Origin: Streptomyces geranii
GTDB taxonomy: Bacteria; Actinomycetota; Actinomycetes; Streptomycetales; Streptomycetaceae
Direction of reading: 5' to 3'
Length of the DNA: 64,000 nucleotides
Assembly (NCBI RefSeq): GCF_002954775.1
Contig: NZ_PJME01000013.1
Span: 1 to 64,000, forward strand
The notes beneath the pieces are model-generated. The model was not told where the DNA came from and searched no databases. It saw only the letters and a program-made list of their open reading frames with translations. The position numbers and the translations under genes are program-made. Position 1 is the first letter of the stretch. Each line of letters opens with the position of its first letter. Of the stretch, positions 8,933-17,186 are shown in pieces.

Positions 8933-10507
8933 TCAGGGCGCGTACTTGGCCTGCACCGCCTTCCGGTCCAGTCCCCCCTTCGCGGTGTACGGCAGGTCGG
9001 CGACCACGTCGATCCGGTCGGGCACCGCGAACGCGGCGAGCCGGTCCCGGCAGTACCGCAGGATCTCGGCGGGCCCCACGCTCTCCCCCTCGCGCACGAC
9101 GACCACGGCACCGACCAGCTGCCCATACACCGCGTCCGGCACGGCGAACACGGCCGCCTCCGCGACCCCCGGGCACCCGGCGAGGATGTCCTCGACATGC
9201 TCGGGCGAGATCTTCTCCCCGCCCCGGTTGATGAGGTTCTTGATCCGCCCGGTCAGCGACAGATAGCCGTCCTCGTCCAGCGTCCCCAGATCACCGGTCC
9301 GCAGCCACCCGCCGACGAAGGTGTACGTCGTCCCGTCCCGGTCGCCGAGATAGCCACGGGCGACGCTCGGACCGTGCACCCACACCTCGCCCTCGACGCC
9401 CACCGGACACGCCCGCCCGCTCCGGTCGACCACCCGCACCTCGACCCCGGTCGGCCGCCCGACCGACCCCTGCTTCAACTGCCCCCGCTGCGGCAGGGGT
9501 TCACTGGTCGCCTGGTGCGAGGACTCGGTCATCCCGTACGCGGACAGCAGCGGCGCACCGAACGTGCGCTCCAGCGCGCGCTGCGTCGCCGTGTTGAGGG
9601 GCGCGCTGCAACTCCGTACGAACTTCAGCGGAGGTGCCTGCGGCCCCGGGTACTCGCGCTCCGAACGGTCGAGCAGGATCTCGTGGATGGCCGGCACCGC
9701 GGTGAACCACGTGGCGTTCACGGCCCGCATGTCGTCCCAGAAGGTGCCGGCCGAGAACCGTCCCCGCCCGGGCAGCAGTACGCAGCCTCCGCTGGCCAGG
9801 GATGCCAGTAGTACCGCGAACAGTCCGTGGCCGTGGAAGAACGGCATCACCGCGACCGTCGCGTCGTCGGGGCCCAACTCGTAGGTGGTGCACACCCCTT
9901 GGACTGAGGCAGCCACGTTCGCGTGCGTCAGCGGGACCATCTTCGCCCGGTCGGTGGTCCCGGCGGTGAACAGGACGAGGGCGTCCCGATCCGTCAACTC
10001 GTCAGCCGCGCTGGGTACTTCGAGTGCCGTGCCGGTAGCTAGCGTGACCGACGCCGTGCCCGCCCGGGAGACCTCCACCCGCAGCGGCCACACCGGGACC
10101 GGCAGCGCGACCCCGTTCACCGGCGGCCCGACGAGCACCGCCCGCGCCCCCAACGCCACCAGCCGAGCCGAGAGTTGGGCCGCAGGCAACGCCGGATCCA
10201 GCGGAGCCAGCACCACCCCAGCCCGCGCCGCACCCAGCAACGCCACGACGAACTCAGCGGTGTTGGCACAGATCAGCCCCACCGCGTCACCGCGCCCCAG
10301 TCCCGCACGGCTCAGCCGGGCCGCCACATCGTCGGCCAGCGCGGCGAGCCCCCGGTAGGACAGAGGCACCCGCTCCCCGGTGACGACGAGAGCCCGGGCG
10401 TACGGGCGTTCACGCACCTGCCGGTCGAGGAGATCGGCCAGGCCCGTGACCGCCGGGGACCGGTACCGGTCGGTGTCGCGCACGGATGCCGCGGCCGGAA
10501 CGGCCAT
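8933..10507 (-). CDS. Acyl-CoA synthetase, probable oxalate:CoA ligase (oxalyl-CoA synthetase)
   Basis: 524 residues of the ANL adenylate-forming superfamily. The P-loop is a variant, LFTAGTTDRAKMVPLTH (residues 179-195, Asp where Gly is common). The motifs YGMTES (about 318) and TGDLG (about 408), GRIKNLINRGGEKI and the C-terminal catalytic Lys region (YTAKGGLDRKAV) follow. Length and motifs are close to the yeast Pcs60/plant AAE3 type that activates oxalate with ATP. Its location, divergent from oxalyl-CoA decarboxylase, supports this substrate. It would start oxalate breakdown without needing formyl-CoA as CoA donor. Other short carboxylates remain possible. Confidence 0.8.
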   Translation of the reverse strand: MAVPAAASVRDTDRYRSPAVTGLADLLDRQVRERPYARALVVTGERVPLSYRGLAALADDVAARLSRAGLGRGDAVGLICANTAEFVVALLGAARAGVVLAPLDPALPAAQLSARLVALGARAVLVGPPVNGVALPVPVWPLRVEVSRAGTASVTLATGTALEVPSAADELTDRDALVLFTAGTTDRAKMVPLTHANVAASVQGVCTTYELGPDDATVAVMPFFHGHGLFAVLLASLASGGCVLLPGRGRFSAGTFWDDMRAVNATWFTAVPAIHEILLDRSEREYPGPQAPPLKFVRSCSAPLNTATQRALERTFGAPLLSAYGMTESSHQATSEPLPQRGQLKQGSVGRPTGVEVRVVDRSGRACPVGVEGEVWVHGPSVARGYLGDRDGTTYTFVGGWLRTGDLGTLDEDGYLSLTGRIKNLINRGGEKISPEHVEDILAGCPGVAEAAVFAVPDAVYGQLVGAVVVVREGESVGPAEILRYCRDRLAAFAVPDRIDVVADLPYTAKGGLDRKAVQAKYAP

Positions 10508-10600
10508 GACCCCACCCCCTCGCGCCAGTTCTGACGGAACAGTCCTCTGCGAGCGTGGGGTGACCTGCGGTCGGCGTCCAATACGCGCTGGTGAACGGCC

Positions 10601-10617
10601 GATAGCAACTGTCTATC
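10601..10617. promoter_or_regulatory. Candidate LysR box A (GATAG-N7-CTATC)
   Basis: Inverted repeat GATAG/CTATC with a 7-base spacer, giving the T-N11-A form of LysR-type sites. It lies in the 256-base gap between the divergent ligase and oxc genes, 48 bases from a near copy at 10649. Confidence 0.5.
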
Positions 10618-10648
10618 AAGGGAGTTGGTGGCCCCTCCACCTGCGGTC

Positions 10649-10665
10649 GATAGACGCTGTTTATC
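10649..10665. promoter_or_regulatory. Candidate LysR box B (GATAG-N7-TTATC)
   Basis: A second box with the same spacing as that at 10601, one base off perfect symmetry. Paired sites spaced by 48 bases (centre to centre) suit a LysR tetramer bending DNA in front of oxc. Confidence 0.5.
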
Positions 10666-10763
10666 GGCTGGTCGCCGATGGGTCTTGGACGCGGCCCGGC
10701 GTGCTGCGGATGGTGAGAGAAGTAGCCGCTCCGGCAGGACCTGCCCAAGGAGGACCTCGGACC

Positions 10764-12524
10764 ATGACCGCCCCCTCGCCCCTGGAGACCGCGGCAGCAG
10801 CCGACGTTCCGGCCGACGTCCCGACCGAACTCACCGACGGGTACCACCTGGTCGTCGACGCGCTGAAGATGAACGACGTCGACACCATCTACGGCGTGGT
10901 CGGCATCCCGATCACCGACCTGGCCCGGCTCGCCCAGGCCCAGGGCATCCGCTACATCGGCTTCCGGCACGAGAGCAACGCCGGACACGCGGCGGCTGCG
11001 GCCGGCTACCTCACCAAGAAGCCCGGCATCGCGCTGACCGTGTCGGCTCCCGGCTTCCTCAACGGCCTGGTCGCGCTGGCGAACGCGACCACCAACTGCT
11101 TCCCGATGGTGCAGATCTCCGGCTCCAGCGAGCGCCACCTCGTCGACCTCAAGCAGGGCGACTACGAGGAGATGGACCAACTCGCCGCCGCCCAGCCCTT
11201 CGTGAAGGCCGCCTACCGGGTCAGCCGCGTCGAGGACATCGGCCGGGGCATCGCCCGCGCCCTGCGCACCGCGATCTCCGGGCGCCCCGGCGGTGTCTAC
11301 CTCGACATCCCCGCCGCCGTCCTCGGCTCCATCCTGCCCGCCGAGGAGGGCGCGAAGACGCTGAGCCGTCTCGTCGACCCCTCGCCGCGCCAACTCCCGG
11401 CGCCGGAGGCCGTGGACCGGGCGATCGAGCTGCTGGCCGCCGCCGAACGCCCGCTGGTGGTGCTGGGCAAGGGTGCCGCGTACGCCCAAGCGGACGCCAA
11501 GGTCCGGGAGTTCATCGAGTCGACGGGCATCCCGTACGTACCGATGTCGATGGCGAAGGGCCTGCTGCCCGACGACCACCCGCAGTCCGCGGCCACCGCG
11601 CGTTCCCTGGCGCTGAAGAAGGCCGACGTGGTGATGCTGATCGGCGCCCGCCTCAACTGGCTGCTGGGGCATGGTCAGACGGGGTGGAACCCCGACGCCA
11701 AGTTCGTCCAGATCGACATCGACCCGAAGGAGATCGACAGCAACCAGCCCATCGCCGCCCCGCTCGTCGGCGACATCGAGTCGGTGCTCGACGCCCTCGC
11801 CGAGCGGACCAAGCCCGGCCAGATCGCGGCCCCTTCGGCCTGGCGCGAGGAGCTGGGCGCCCGCTCGGCGCAGAACGTCGCCAAGATGGCCATACGGCTG
11901 GAGGCCGACCCGCACCCCATGCAGTTCATGGGCGCCCTCAAGGCCGTACGCGATGTCGTGCGCGCGCGCCCGGAGACGTACATCGTCAACGAGGGTGCCA
12001 ACGCGCTGGACATCGCGCGCAACGTCATCGACATGCACGTACCGCGCCACCGTCTCGACAGCGGCACCTGGGGCGTCATGGGCATCGGTATGGGGTATGC
12101 GATCGCCGCCGCCGTCGAGAGCGGGGCGCCGGTCGTCGCCGTCGAGGGCGACAGCGCCTTCGGGTTCAGCGGGATCGAGATCGAGACGATCTGCCGCTAC
12201 AAGCTGCCCGTCGTCACCGTGATCATGAACAACGGCGGGGTCTACCGGGGCGACGACACCAACCCGTACGACGACGCGCCCTCACCCACGACCCTCATGT
12301 CGGCGGCCCGACACGACCTGCTCATCGAGGCGTTCGGCGGCAAGGGCTACCGCGCCACCACGCCCGCCGAGGTAACCGCCGCGCTCACCGAGGCACTTGC
12401 CTCCGGCGGACCGGCGCTCATCGACTGCGTGATCGACCCCTCGGCCGGCACCGAGAGCGGCCACATCTCGCACCTCAACCCCAAGGGCATCACCGTCGGC
12501 AACATCACGCCGGCCAAGAAGTGA
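10764..12524 (+). CDS. oxc: Oxalyl-CoA decarboxylase
   Basis: 586 residues of the thiamine-diphosphate enzyme family; converts oxalyl-CoA to formyl-CoA and CO2. The cofactor Glu is E70 in GFRHESNAGHAAAAAGYL, and the ThDP/Mg motif runs from GDSAFGFSG to VIMNNGG near residues 460-490. FRHESNAGHAAAAAGYLT and GDYEEMDQL are characteristic of oxalyl-CoA decarboxylases rather than acetolactate synthase. ATG 10764 was chosen over the far upstream open frame because AAGGAGG lies 8 bases ahead. frc follows 29 bases later, presumably in the same transcript. Confidence 0.95.
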   Translation: MTAPSPLETAAAADVPADVPTELTDGYHLVVDALKMNDVDTIYGVVGIPITDLARLAQAQGIRYIGFRHESNAGHAAAAAGYLTKKPGIALTVSAPGFLNGLVALANATTNCFPMVQISGSSERHLVDLKQGDYEEMDQLAAAQPFVKAAYRVSRVEDIGRGIARALRTAISGRPGGVYLDIPAAVLGSILPAEEGAKTLSRLVDPSPRQLPAPEAVDRAIELLAAAERPLVVLGKGAAYAQADAKVREFIESTGIPYVPMSMAKGLLPDDHPQSAATARSLALKKADVVMLIGARLNWLLGHGQTGWNPDAKFVQIDIDPKEIDSNQPIAAPLVGDIESVLDALAERTKPGQIAAPSAWREELGARSAQNVAKMAIRLEADPHPMQFMGALKAVRDVVRARPETYIVNEGANALDIARNVIDMHVPRHRLDSGTWGVMGIGMGYAIAAAVESGAPVVAVEGDSAFGFSGIEIETICRYKLPVVTVIMNNGGVYRGDDTNPYDDAPSPTTLMSAARHDLLIEAFGGKGYRATTPAEVTAALTEALASGGPALIDCVIDPSAGTESGHISHLNPKGITVGNITPAKK

Positions 12525-12553
12525 CCACGCAACTTCACGAAAAGGAAGCTGAC

Positions 12554-13810
12554 ATGAGTGAAAAGCCGCTCGCCGGAATCAAGGTGATCGACTTCACCGG
12601 GGTCCAGGCCGGCCCCGCCTGCACCCAGTTGCTCGCCTGGTTCGGCGCCGACGTCCTGAAGGTGGAGCGCCCCAACGGCGGCGACGTCACCCGCAAGCAG
12701 CTGCGGGACATCGAGGACCTCGACGCGCTGTACTTCACGATGCTCAACAGCAACAAGCGCTCCCTCGCCATCAACACCAAGACCCCTGAAGGCCTTGAGG
12801 TGTTGGAGAAGCTGATCACCGACGCCGACGTCCTGGTGGAGAACTTCGCGCCGGGCGCCCTCGACCGGATGGGCCTGACCTGGGACCGTATCCAGGAACT
12901 CAACCCACGCCTGATCTTCGGCTCGGTCAAGGGCTTCAACGACGACTCGTCCTGGAACGACCTCAAGGTCTACGAGAACGTCGCCCAGTGCGCGGGCGGA
13001 GCCGCCTCCACCACCGGCTTCTGGGACGGCCCGCCGACCATCTCCGGCGGTGCCCTCGGCGACACCAACACCGGGATGCACCTGGCGATCGGCATCCTCA
13101 CCGCGATCATCGACCGCAACAAGACGGGCAAGGGGCAGAAGGTCTCCGTCTCCATGCAGGACGCCGTGCTCAACCTCTGCCGCGTCAAGCTGCGCGACCA
13201 GCAGCGCTTGGAGCGGGTCGGCTATCTGGAGGAGTACCCGCAGTACCCCAACGGGGAGTTCACAGACGTCGTACCGCGCGGCGGCAACGCGGGCGGCGGC
13301 GGGCAGCCCGGCTGGGTGCTCAAGTGCAAGGGCTGGGAGACCGATCCGAACGCCTACATCTACTTCACCGTCCAGGAGCAGAACTGGAAGCGCACCGCCG
13401 AGGTGATCGGCCGCCCCGAGTGGGCCGCGGACCCGGAGTACGCCACCGCGCGCGCCCGCCAGTCGCACATCTTCGAGATCTTCGAGGAGATCGAGAAGTG
13501 GCTCGCGGACAAGACCAAGTACGAGGCCGTGAACATCCTGCGCGAGTGGGAGGTGCCCTGCGCCCCGGTGATGAGCATGAAGGAACTCGCCTACGACGAG
13601 GACCTGCGCAGGAGCGGCACGGTCGTCGAGGTCGAACAGAAGGGCCGCGGTACGTATTTGACGGTCGGCAGCCCGGTGAAGTTCTCCTCGTTCAAGCCGG
13701 ACATCGCCGGTGCTCCGCTGCTGGGCGAGCACAGCTCCGAGGTGTTGGTCGAGCTGGGCTATGACGAGGAGACGATCGGCCGGCTGAAGGAGAGCGGGGT
13801 CATCGTCTGA
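12554..13810 (+). CDS. frc: Formyl-CoA:oxalate CoA-transferase
   Basis: 418 residues, class III CoA-transferase. The catalytic Asp is D170 in GGALGDTNTGMHLA, matching Asp169 of the Oxalobacter enzyme, and the diagnostic glycine loop GGGGQPGW is present at about residues 246-253. It swaps CoA from formyl-CoA to oxalate, regenerating oxalyl-CoA for Oxc and releasing formate. An AAAGGAAG ribosome site precedes ATG 12554. A strong hairpin terminator follows at 13830. Together with oxc it forms the core oxalate cycle. Confidence 0.96.
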   Translation: MSEKPLAGIKVIDFTGVQAGPACTQLLAWFGADVLKVERPNGGDVTRKQLRDIEDLDALYFTMLNSNKRSLAINTKTPEGLEVLEKLITDADVLVENFAPGALDRMGLTWDRIQELNPRLIFGSVKGFNDDSSWNDLKVYENVAQCAGGAASTTGFWDGPPTISGGALGDTNTGMHLAIGILTAIIDRNKTGKGQKVSVSMQDAVLNLCRVKLRDQQRLERVGYLEEYPQYPNGEFTDVVPRGGNAGGGGQPGWVLKCKGWETDPNAYIYFTVQEQNWKRTAEVIGRPEWAADPEYATARARQSHIFEIFEEIEKWLADKTKYEAVNILREWEVPCAPVMSMKELAYDEDLRRSGTVVEVEQKGRGTYLTVGSPVKFSSFKPDIAGAPLLGEHSSEVLVELGYDEETIGRLKESGVIV

Positions 13811-13829
13811 CACCTGGACGACGACGCGG

Positions 13830-13861
13830 AAGCGGCCGTGGCCTTCGGGCCACGGCCGCTT
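13830..13861. terminator. Hairpin terminator after frc
   Basis: A perfect 14-base-pair stem (AAGCGGCCGTGGCC / GGCCACGGCCGCTT) closes a TTCG tetraloop 20 bases after the frc stop. It is symmetric and lies between two convergent genes, so it can end transcription from both the frc side and the PAS gene side. There is no long T-tract, as is common in streptomycetes. Confidence 0.85.
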
Positions 13862-13886
13862 CGGCTTCCTTGTCGTCCGGCGCCGC

Positions 13887-14324
13887 TCAGACCGCGGCCT
13901 TCGCCTCGGTCTCGGCCCGCCGCCGCATCAACTCGCGCTCCCGCTCGCGGCGCGCGGTGACGTCCCGGATGACCGCCCCGACGTACGTGCTGCCGTCCGG
14001 GCCAGGCAGCAGGGCGACGCTGAACTCGATGGACAGCTTCCGGCCGTCCGCCGCCAGCGCGGGGACGTTCAGCAGATCCGCGTCGCCGTACTTGGTCGTC
14101 CCGCGCGCCATGGCCTCCTCGAAGCCGTCCCAGTGCCGCTTGCGATGCCGCTCGGGGATGATGACGTCCAGACTGCGGCCGTCCACGTCAGCCGCCGAGA
14201 ACCCGAAGATGCGCTCAGCGCCCCGGTTCCAGAAGCGGATCAGTCCTTCGCCGTCGATGATCACTATGCCGTCGGGCGCCTGGGCGGCCATTCCCAGCAC
14301 CACCTCGGGATTCAGATCTTCCAT
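13887..14324 (-). CDS. Stand-alone PAS-domain protein
   Basis: 145 residues that are almost entirely one PAS domain: GIVIIDGEGLIRFWNRGAERIFGF (given here only as the G19-F42 region) and the closing PAC-like segment ending IRDVTARRERERE, then a short Arg/Glu-rich helix. There is no kinase, GGDEF, HTH or phosphatase domain. It may sense a ligand, redox state or oxygen and act through a protein partner. It lies on the minus strand downstream of the ketopantoate-reductase-like gene, and a cluster of GTATAC words sits just upstream. The role in the oxalate island is unknown. Confidence 0.85.
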   Translation of the reverse strand: MEDLNPEVVLGMAAQAPDGIVIIDGEGLIRFWNRGAERIFGFSAADVDGRSLDVIIPERHRKRHWDGFEEAMARGTTKYGDADLLNVPALAADGRKLSIEFSVALLPGPDGSTYVGAVIRDVTARRERERELMRRRAETEAKAAV

Positions 14325-14358
14325 GTCGCCTCCGTGCAGGGGCAGTTGGATACTGAAC

Positions 14359-14394
14359 GCATACAGGGAGACAGTATACAGATGATGTGTATAC
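14359..14394. promoter_or_regulatory. Candidate GntR operator cluster (GCATACAG, GTATAC-N9-GTATAC)
   Basis: In the 96-base gap upstream of the PAS gene, three related words occur in 36 bases: GCATACAG (14359-14366), ACAGTATACAG (GTATAC at 14374-14379) and GTATAC (14389-14394). They resemble the sites at 2587 and 2709 near the other end of the island. A shared FCD-type GntR regulator is the simplest explanation. Confidence 0.5.
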
Positions 14395-14420
14395 GAAATC
14401 CATCTCCATCGGGATCGACA

Positions 14421-15392
14421 TCAGGCGGCGGTCCCGAGTGCGAGGAGGTCGCTGATGGCGTGGACGGTCCGAAGGGTGGGGACGTCGACGCCGGTGACGT
14501 CGGCCAGTTCGATGACGGCGGTCAGCAGGACGTCGAGTTCGAGGGGTTTCCCGCGTTCGAGGTCCTGGAGCGTGGAGGTGCGGTGGTCGCCCACCTTCTC
14601 GGCGCCCGCGAGCCGGCGTTCGATGGAGATGCCGACCCGGCAGTCGAGGGCCTCGGCGACGGCCAGGGTCTCCTCCATCATGGTGTGGATGACCTGGCGG
14701 GTGCCGCCGTGGTGGCACATCTCGCGCATCGTGGCGCGCGCGAGGGCGCTGATCGGGTTGAAGGAGATGTTGCCGAGGAGCTTGAGCCAGATGTCGTTGC
14801 GCAGTTCGGGCTCGACGGGACACTTGAGGCCACCGGCCCGCATGGCCTCGCCGAAGGCCTGGCAGCGCGGGGAGATGGAGCGGTCCGGCTCGCCGATGGA
14901 GAACCGGGTGCCCTCCAAGTGCCGCACGACGCCCGGCCCTTCGAGTTCGGTCGCCGCGTAGACGACACAGCCGATGGCGCGCTCCGGCGCGAGTACGGCA
15001 CTGACCGCACCGCCCGGGTCCACACTCTCGATGAGCCGGCCGTCGTACGGGCCGCCGTGGCGGTGGAAGTACCACCACGGGATGCCGTTCTGGGCGGCGA
15101 TGACAGCGGTGGACCCGTGCAGCAGTGGCTCGATGAGCGGCCCGCACGCCGCGTACGAGTTGGCCTTGAGCCCGAGGAAGACATAGTCGACGGGGCCGAT
15201 GTCGGCCGGGTCGTCGGTGGCGTGGGCGTGCGCGGTGAAGTCACCGCGGGGACTGAGGACCCGTACGCCGTGCTGCCTCATGGCCGCGAGGTGCGGTCCA
15301 CGGGCGACGAGGTGGACGTCGGCGCCTGCTTGGTGCAGGGCGGCGCCGACATAGGCGCCGATGGCTCCGGCGCCGAGGATGGCGACTTTCAC
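14421..15392 (-). CDS. Ketopantoate reductase family (2-dehydropantoate 2-reductase-like) oxidoreductase
   Basis: 323 residues from GTG 15392. The N terminus is a Rossmann fold with KVAILGAGAIGAYVGAAL, and the C-terminal helical domain carries the family segment DIWLKLLGNISFNPISAL with the catalytic Lys near residue 188. The GTG start is preferred because the fold begins at residue 2 and no ATG is nearby. Such enzymes reduce 2-oxo acids with NADPH. Its place in an oxalate island suggests a substrate such as glyoxylate or a related 2-oxo acid rather than ketopantoate, but this is a guess from context. It is divergent from the second GntR gene. Confidence 0.8.
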   Translation of the reverse strand: MKVAILGAGAIGAYVGAALHQAGADVHLVARGPHLAAMRQHGVRVLSPRGDFTAHAHATDDPADIGPVDYVFLGLKANSYAACGPLIEPLLHGSTAVIAAQNGIPWWYFHRHGGPYDGRLIESVDPGGAVSAVLAPERAIGCVVYAATELEGPGVVRHLEGTRFSIGEPDRSISPRCQAFGEAMRAGGLKCPVEPELRNDIWLKLLGNISFNPISALARATMREMCHHGGTRQVIHTMMEETLAVAEALDCRVGISIERRLAGAEKVGDHRTSTLQDLERGKPLELDVLLTAVIELADVTGVDVPTLRTVHAISDLLALGTAA

Positions 15393-15465
15393 TGGATGGC
15401 GCTCCGTTCGGTCGAGGGTGTACCGCGGAACTGTCGAATGTCGAAAACTGTCGACGAAATATTGT

Positions 15466-15571
15466 CTACAGGATGTAGGTGATGCCAGCAAGGGTTCGGA
15501 ACGGCAGCTGGACGGCAGCTCGGGCCGCGTGAGCCGGCTCTCCGGTCGTTTGTGCGCCGTAGACTGTAGAC
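15466..15571. promoter_or_regulatory. Candidate GntR operators (GTCTACAG and its inverse CTGTAGAC)
   Basis: The 240-base divergent gap holds GTCTACAG at 15466-15473 and its exact reverse complement CTGTAGAC at 15564-15571, plus CGTAGACTGTAGACG at 15558. The words differ by one base from the CTGTATACAG type at the other end of the island. One copy faces each divergent gene. Confidence 0.45.
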
Positions 15572-15632
15572 GAAAGGCAATCCATACTGACCTTCCGGCT
15601 GCTCTGCCCGGCGCTGCCCCAGGAGGACCGTG

Positions 15633-16328
15633 ATGCCCTCGACGACAGGACTGCCCCAGGGCGCGGTGCCCAGGCTCGAACGCCCCGGCCCGTTGCGGGA
15701 CCGCGTCTACGAGGCGCTGCTCGAACTGATCACGACCCGCGCCCTGCAGCCCGGTGGGCACCTGGTCGAGAGCGAACTCGCCGGACACCTCGGCGTCTCC
15801 CGCCAGCCGGTGCGTGAGGCGCTCCAACGGCTGAGCGCCGAGGGCTGGGTCGACCTGCGCCCCGCCCAGGGCGCCTTCGTGCACGAGCCGACGGAGGCGG
15901 AGGCCGACCAACTCCTCACCGTACGAACCCTGTTGGAGGCCGAGGCGGCCCGCCTCGCCGCGGCCAACGCGAGTGCCGCGGCCGTCACCTTGCTGGAGGA
16001 ACTGTGCGCGGAGGGCGAGCGCGCGGTCGCCGCCGACGACGTGGACGGCGCGGTGGCGACGAACGCCCGCCTCCACGCGAAGGTCATGGAACTCGCCGGC
16101 AACACCGTCCTCGCGGAGCTGGCGGCACAGGTCGGCAGAAGGGTCCGCTGGTACTACACGCCGGTGGCCCGCCAGCGTGGCCGCCAGTCATGGATCGAAC
16201 ACCGTGAGCTGATCGCCGCGATAGCGGACGGCGACGAGCGCAGGGCGACGGAGGTCATGCGGGCGCACACGGAACACACCCGGAAGACGTACCACGAACG
16301 GGAGAGACAGCAGGTGGGCGGGTGGTGA
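15633..16328 (+). CDS. GntR-family (FCD subfamily) transcriptional regulator, paralog of the one at 1820
   Basis: 231 residues from ATG 15633, with AGGAGG 6 bases upstream; the GTG three bases earlier would be too close to that site. The winged helix contains HLGVSRQPVREALQRL and GWVDLRPAQGAFVHEPTEAEA, identical or nearly so to the GntR at 1820-2509, and an FCD ligand domain follows (segment VRRVRWYYTP-like near residue 170 in both). The pair flanks the oxalate island, so they probably regulate overlapping targets, perhaps with different effectors. It is divergent from the ketopantoate-reductase-like gene. Confidence 0.9.
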   Translation: MPSTTGLPQGAVPRLERPGPLRDRVYEALLELITTRALQPGGHLVESELAGHLGVSRQPVREALQRLSAEGWVDLRPAQGAFVHEPTEAEADQLLTVRTLLEAEAARLAAANASAAAVTLLEELCAEGERAVAADDVDGAVATNARLHAKVMELAGNTVLAELAAQVGRRVRWYYTPVARQRGRQSWIEHRELIAAIADGDERRATEVMRAHTEHTRKTYHERERQQVGGW

Positions 16329-16436
16329 CCGTTTCGTTGCCCGGGGTGAGAGATATGCAGGTGAAAGCCACTCTGAAAGCTTGGTATTGTTGTCCGTGTC
16401 GCTGCGGGGAGCACTCCCGGCGGCGGCAGACACCTG

Positions 16437-16521
16437 GTCCGGGTGGCGGAATGGCAGACGCGCTAGCTTGAGGTGCTAGTGCCCTTTATCGGGCGTGGGG
16501 GTTCAAGTCCCCCCTCGGACA
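16437..16521 (+). tRNA. tRNA-Leu (anticodon GAG)
   Basis: 85 bases fold as a class II tRNA. The acceptor GTCCGGG pairs with CTCGGAC (one G-T pair) and A is the discriminator. The anticodon stem CTAGC/GCTAG encloses TTGAGGT, giving anticodon GAG. A long variable arm (GTGCCC...GGGCG) and the T-arm GGGGGTTCAAGTCCCCC follow. CCA is not encoded. It reads CUC/CUU leucine codons. Confidence 0.96.
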
Positions 16522-16547
16522 CTTTGTTCTATTTTTTTCTGTGAACG

Positions 16548-16590
16548 CGGATGGTGCCGACCGGATTCCGGTCGGCACCATCCGTGTTTT
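16548..16590 (+). terminator. Terminator after tRNA-Leu
   Basis: A perfect 17-base-pair stem with an ATT loop (16548-16584) followed by TGTTTT, 27 bases after the tRNA. It is a standard intrinsic terminator. Confidence 0.9.
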
Positions 16591-16697
16591 GTCACGCTCG
16601 CTGCCAGGACTCCCCGCCGTCCCCCTGCGCGGCCTGCGCGACGACCGCCGCCACGACGGCCGGGCGGGCGATGAGTTGTGAGGTGGGTCATGAGCTG

Positions 16698-17123
16698 TCA
16701 GACGGGCGCTGCGACGAGGATCGTGGCGACGGACCGTTTGTGCAGTCCGGCCGCCAGGTACGCCATTTCCACGAAGGTGCCGACCAGACCGACCCCGCTC
16801 AGCTCGGCGGCCAGCAACCGGGCCTCACCCAGCGACAGTTGGCGCGTCTCGCGCAGGGCGCGCAGGACGGGTACGAGACCAGTCTCCTTGTCCGCCAGGC
16901 GGAGCCGAGCGGCCCCGTGCTCGGCCAGCAGCGCCTGCCTGATCTCTTCCGGAGACGGGCCCGCTCCCGTCTCGCACCAGGCGGCGGGGCAGGTCTGGCA
17001 CCAGCCTTCGACGCCCCAGCACAGCTGCTCCCCTTCGATGAACTGACCGACGTCGCGGACGAGCACGCCACCGCAACCGGTGCACGGCGAGGTGACGTTC
17101 GCTCCCTGGGTGATGGTGATCAA
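16698..17123 (-). CDS. Hypothetical protein with zinc-ribbon-like cysteines
   Basis: 141 residues. The N-terminal half has CTGCG near residue 14, then C35, C42, C45 and C50, a spacing that could bind one metal ion. The C-terminal half (about residues 85-141) is Leu/Arg/Ala-rich with ALRETRQLSLGEARLLAAEL, resembling the ribosomal L7/L12-like helix-turn segments seen in small actinobacterial proteins. No signal peptide or membrane segment is visible. I do not recognise a named family. It is alone between the tRNA terminator and the sthA terminator. Confidence 0.65.
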   Translation of the reverse strand: MITITQGANVTSPCTGCGGVLVRDVGQFIEGEQLCWGVEGWCQTCPAAWCETGAGPSPEEIRQALLAEHGAARLRLADKETGLVPVLRALRETRQLSLGEARLLAAELSGVGLVGTFVEMAYLAAGLHKRSVATILVAAPV

Positions 17124-17138
17124 TCGGTGCGCCCTCCG

Positions 17139-17183
17139 CGTGCGGCTGAGCCCTGGTGGTGCTCGGACGGGCTCAGCCGCACG
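17139..17183 (-). terminator. Terminator of sthA
   Basis: A 15-base-pair perfect inverted repeat (17139-17153 with 17169-17183) with a 15-base loop lies just beyond the sthA stop on the minus strand. Its stem is GC-rich, as in streptomycete terminators. Confidence 0.75.
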
Positions 17184-17186
17184 GTC

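Noticed and set aside
16437..16521. tRNA-Leu as an attachment site of an integrated element
   Set aside because: No integrase, excisionase or replication gene and no second copy of the tRNA 3' end was seen in the window.
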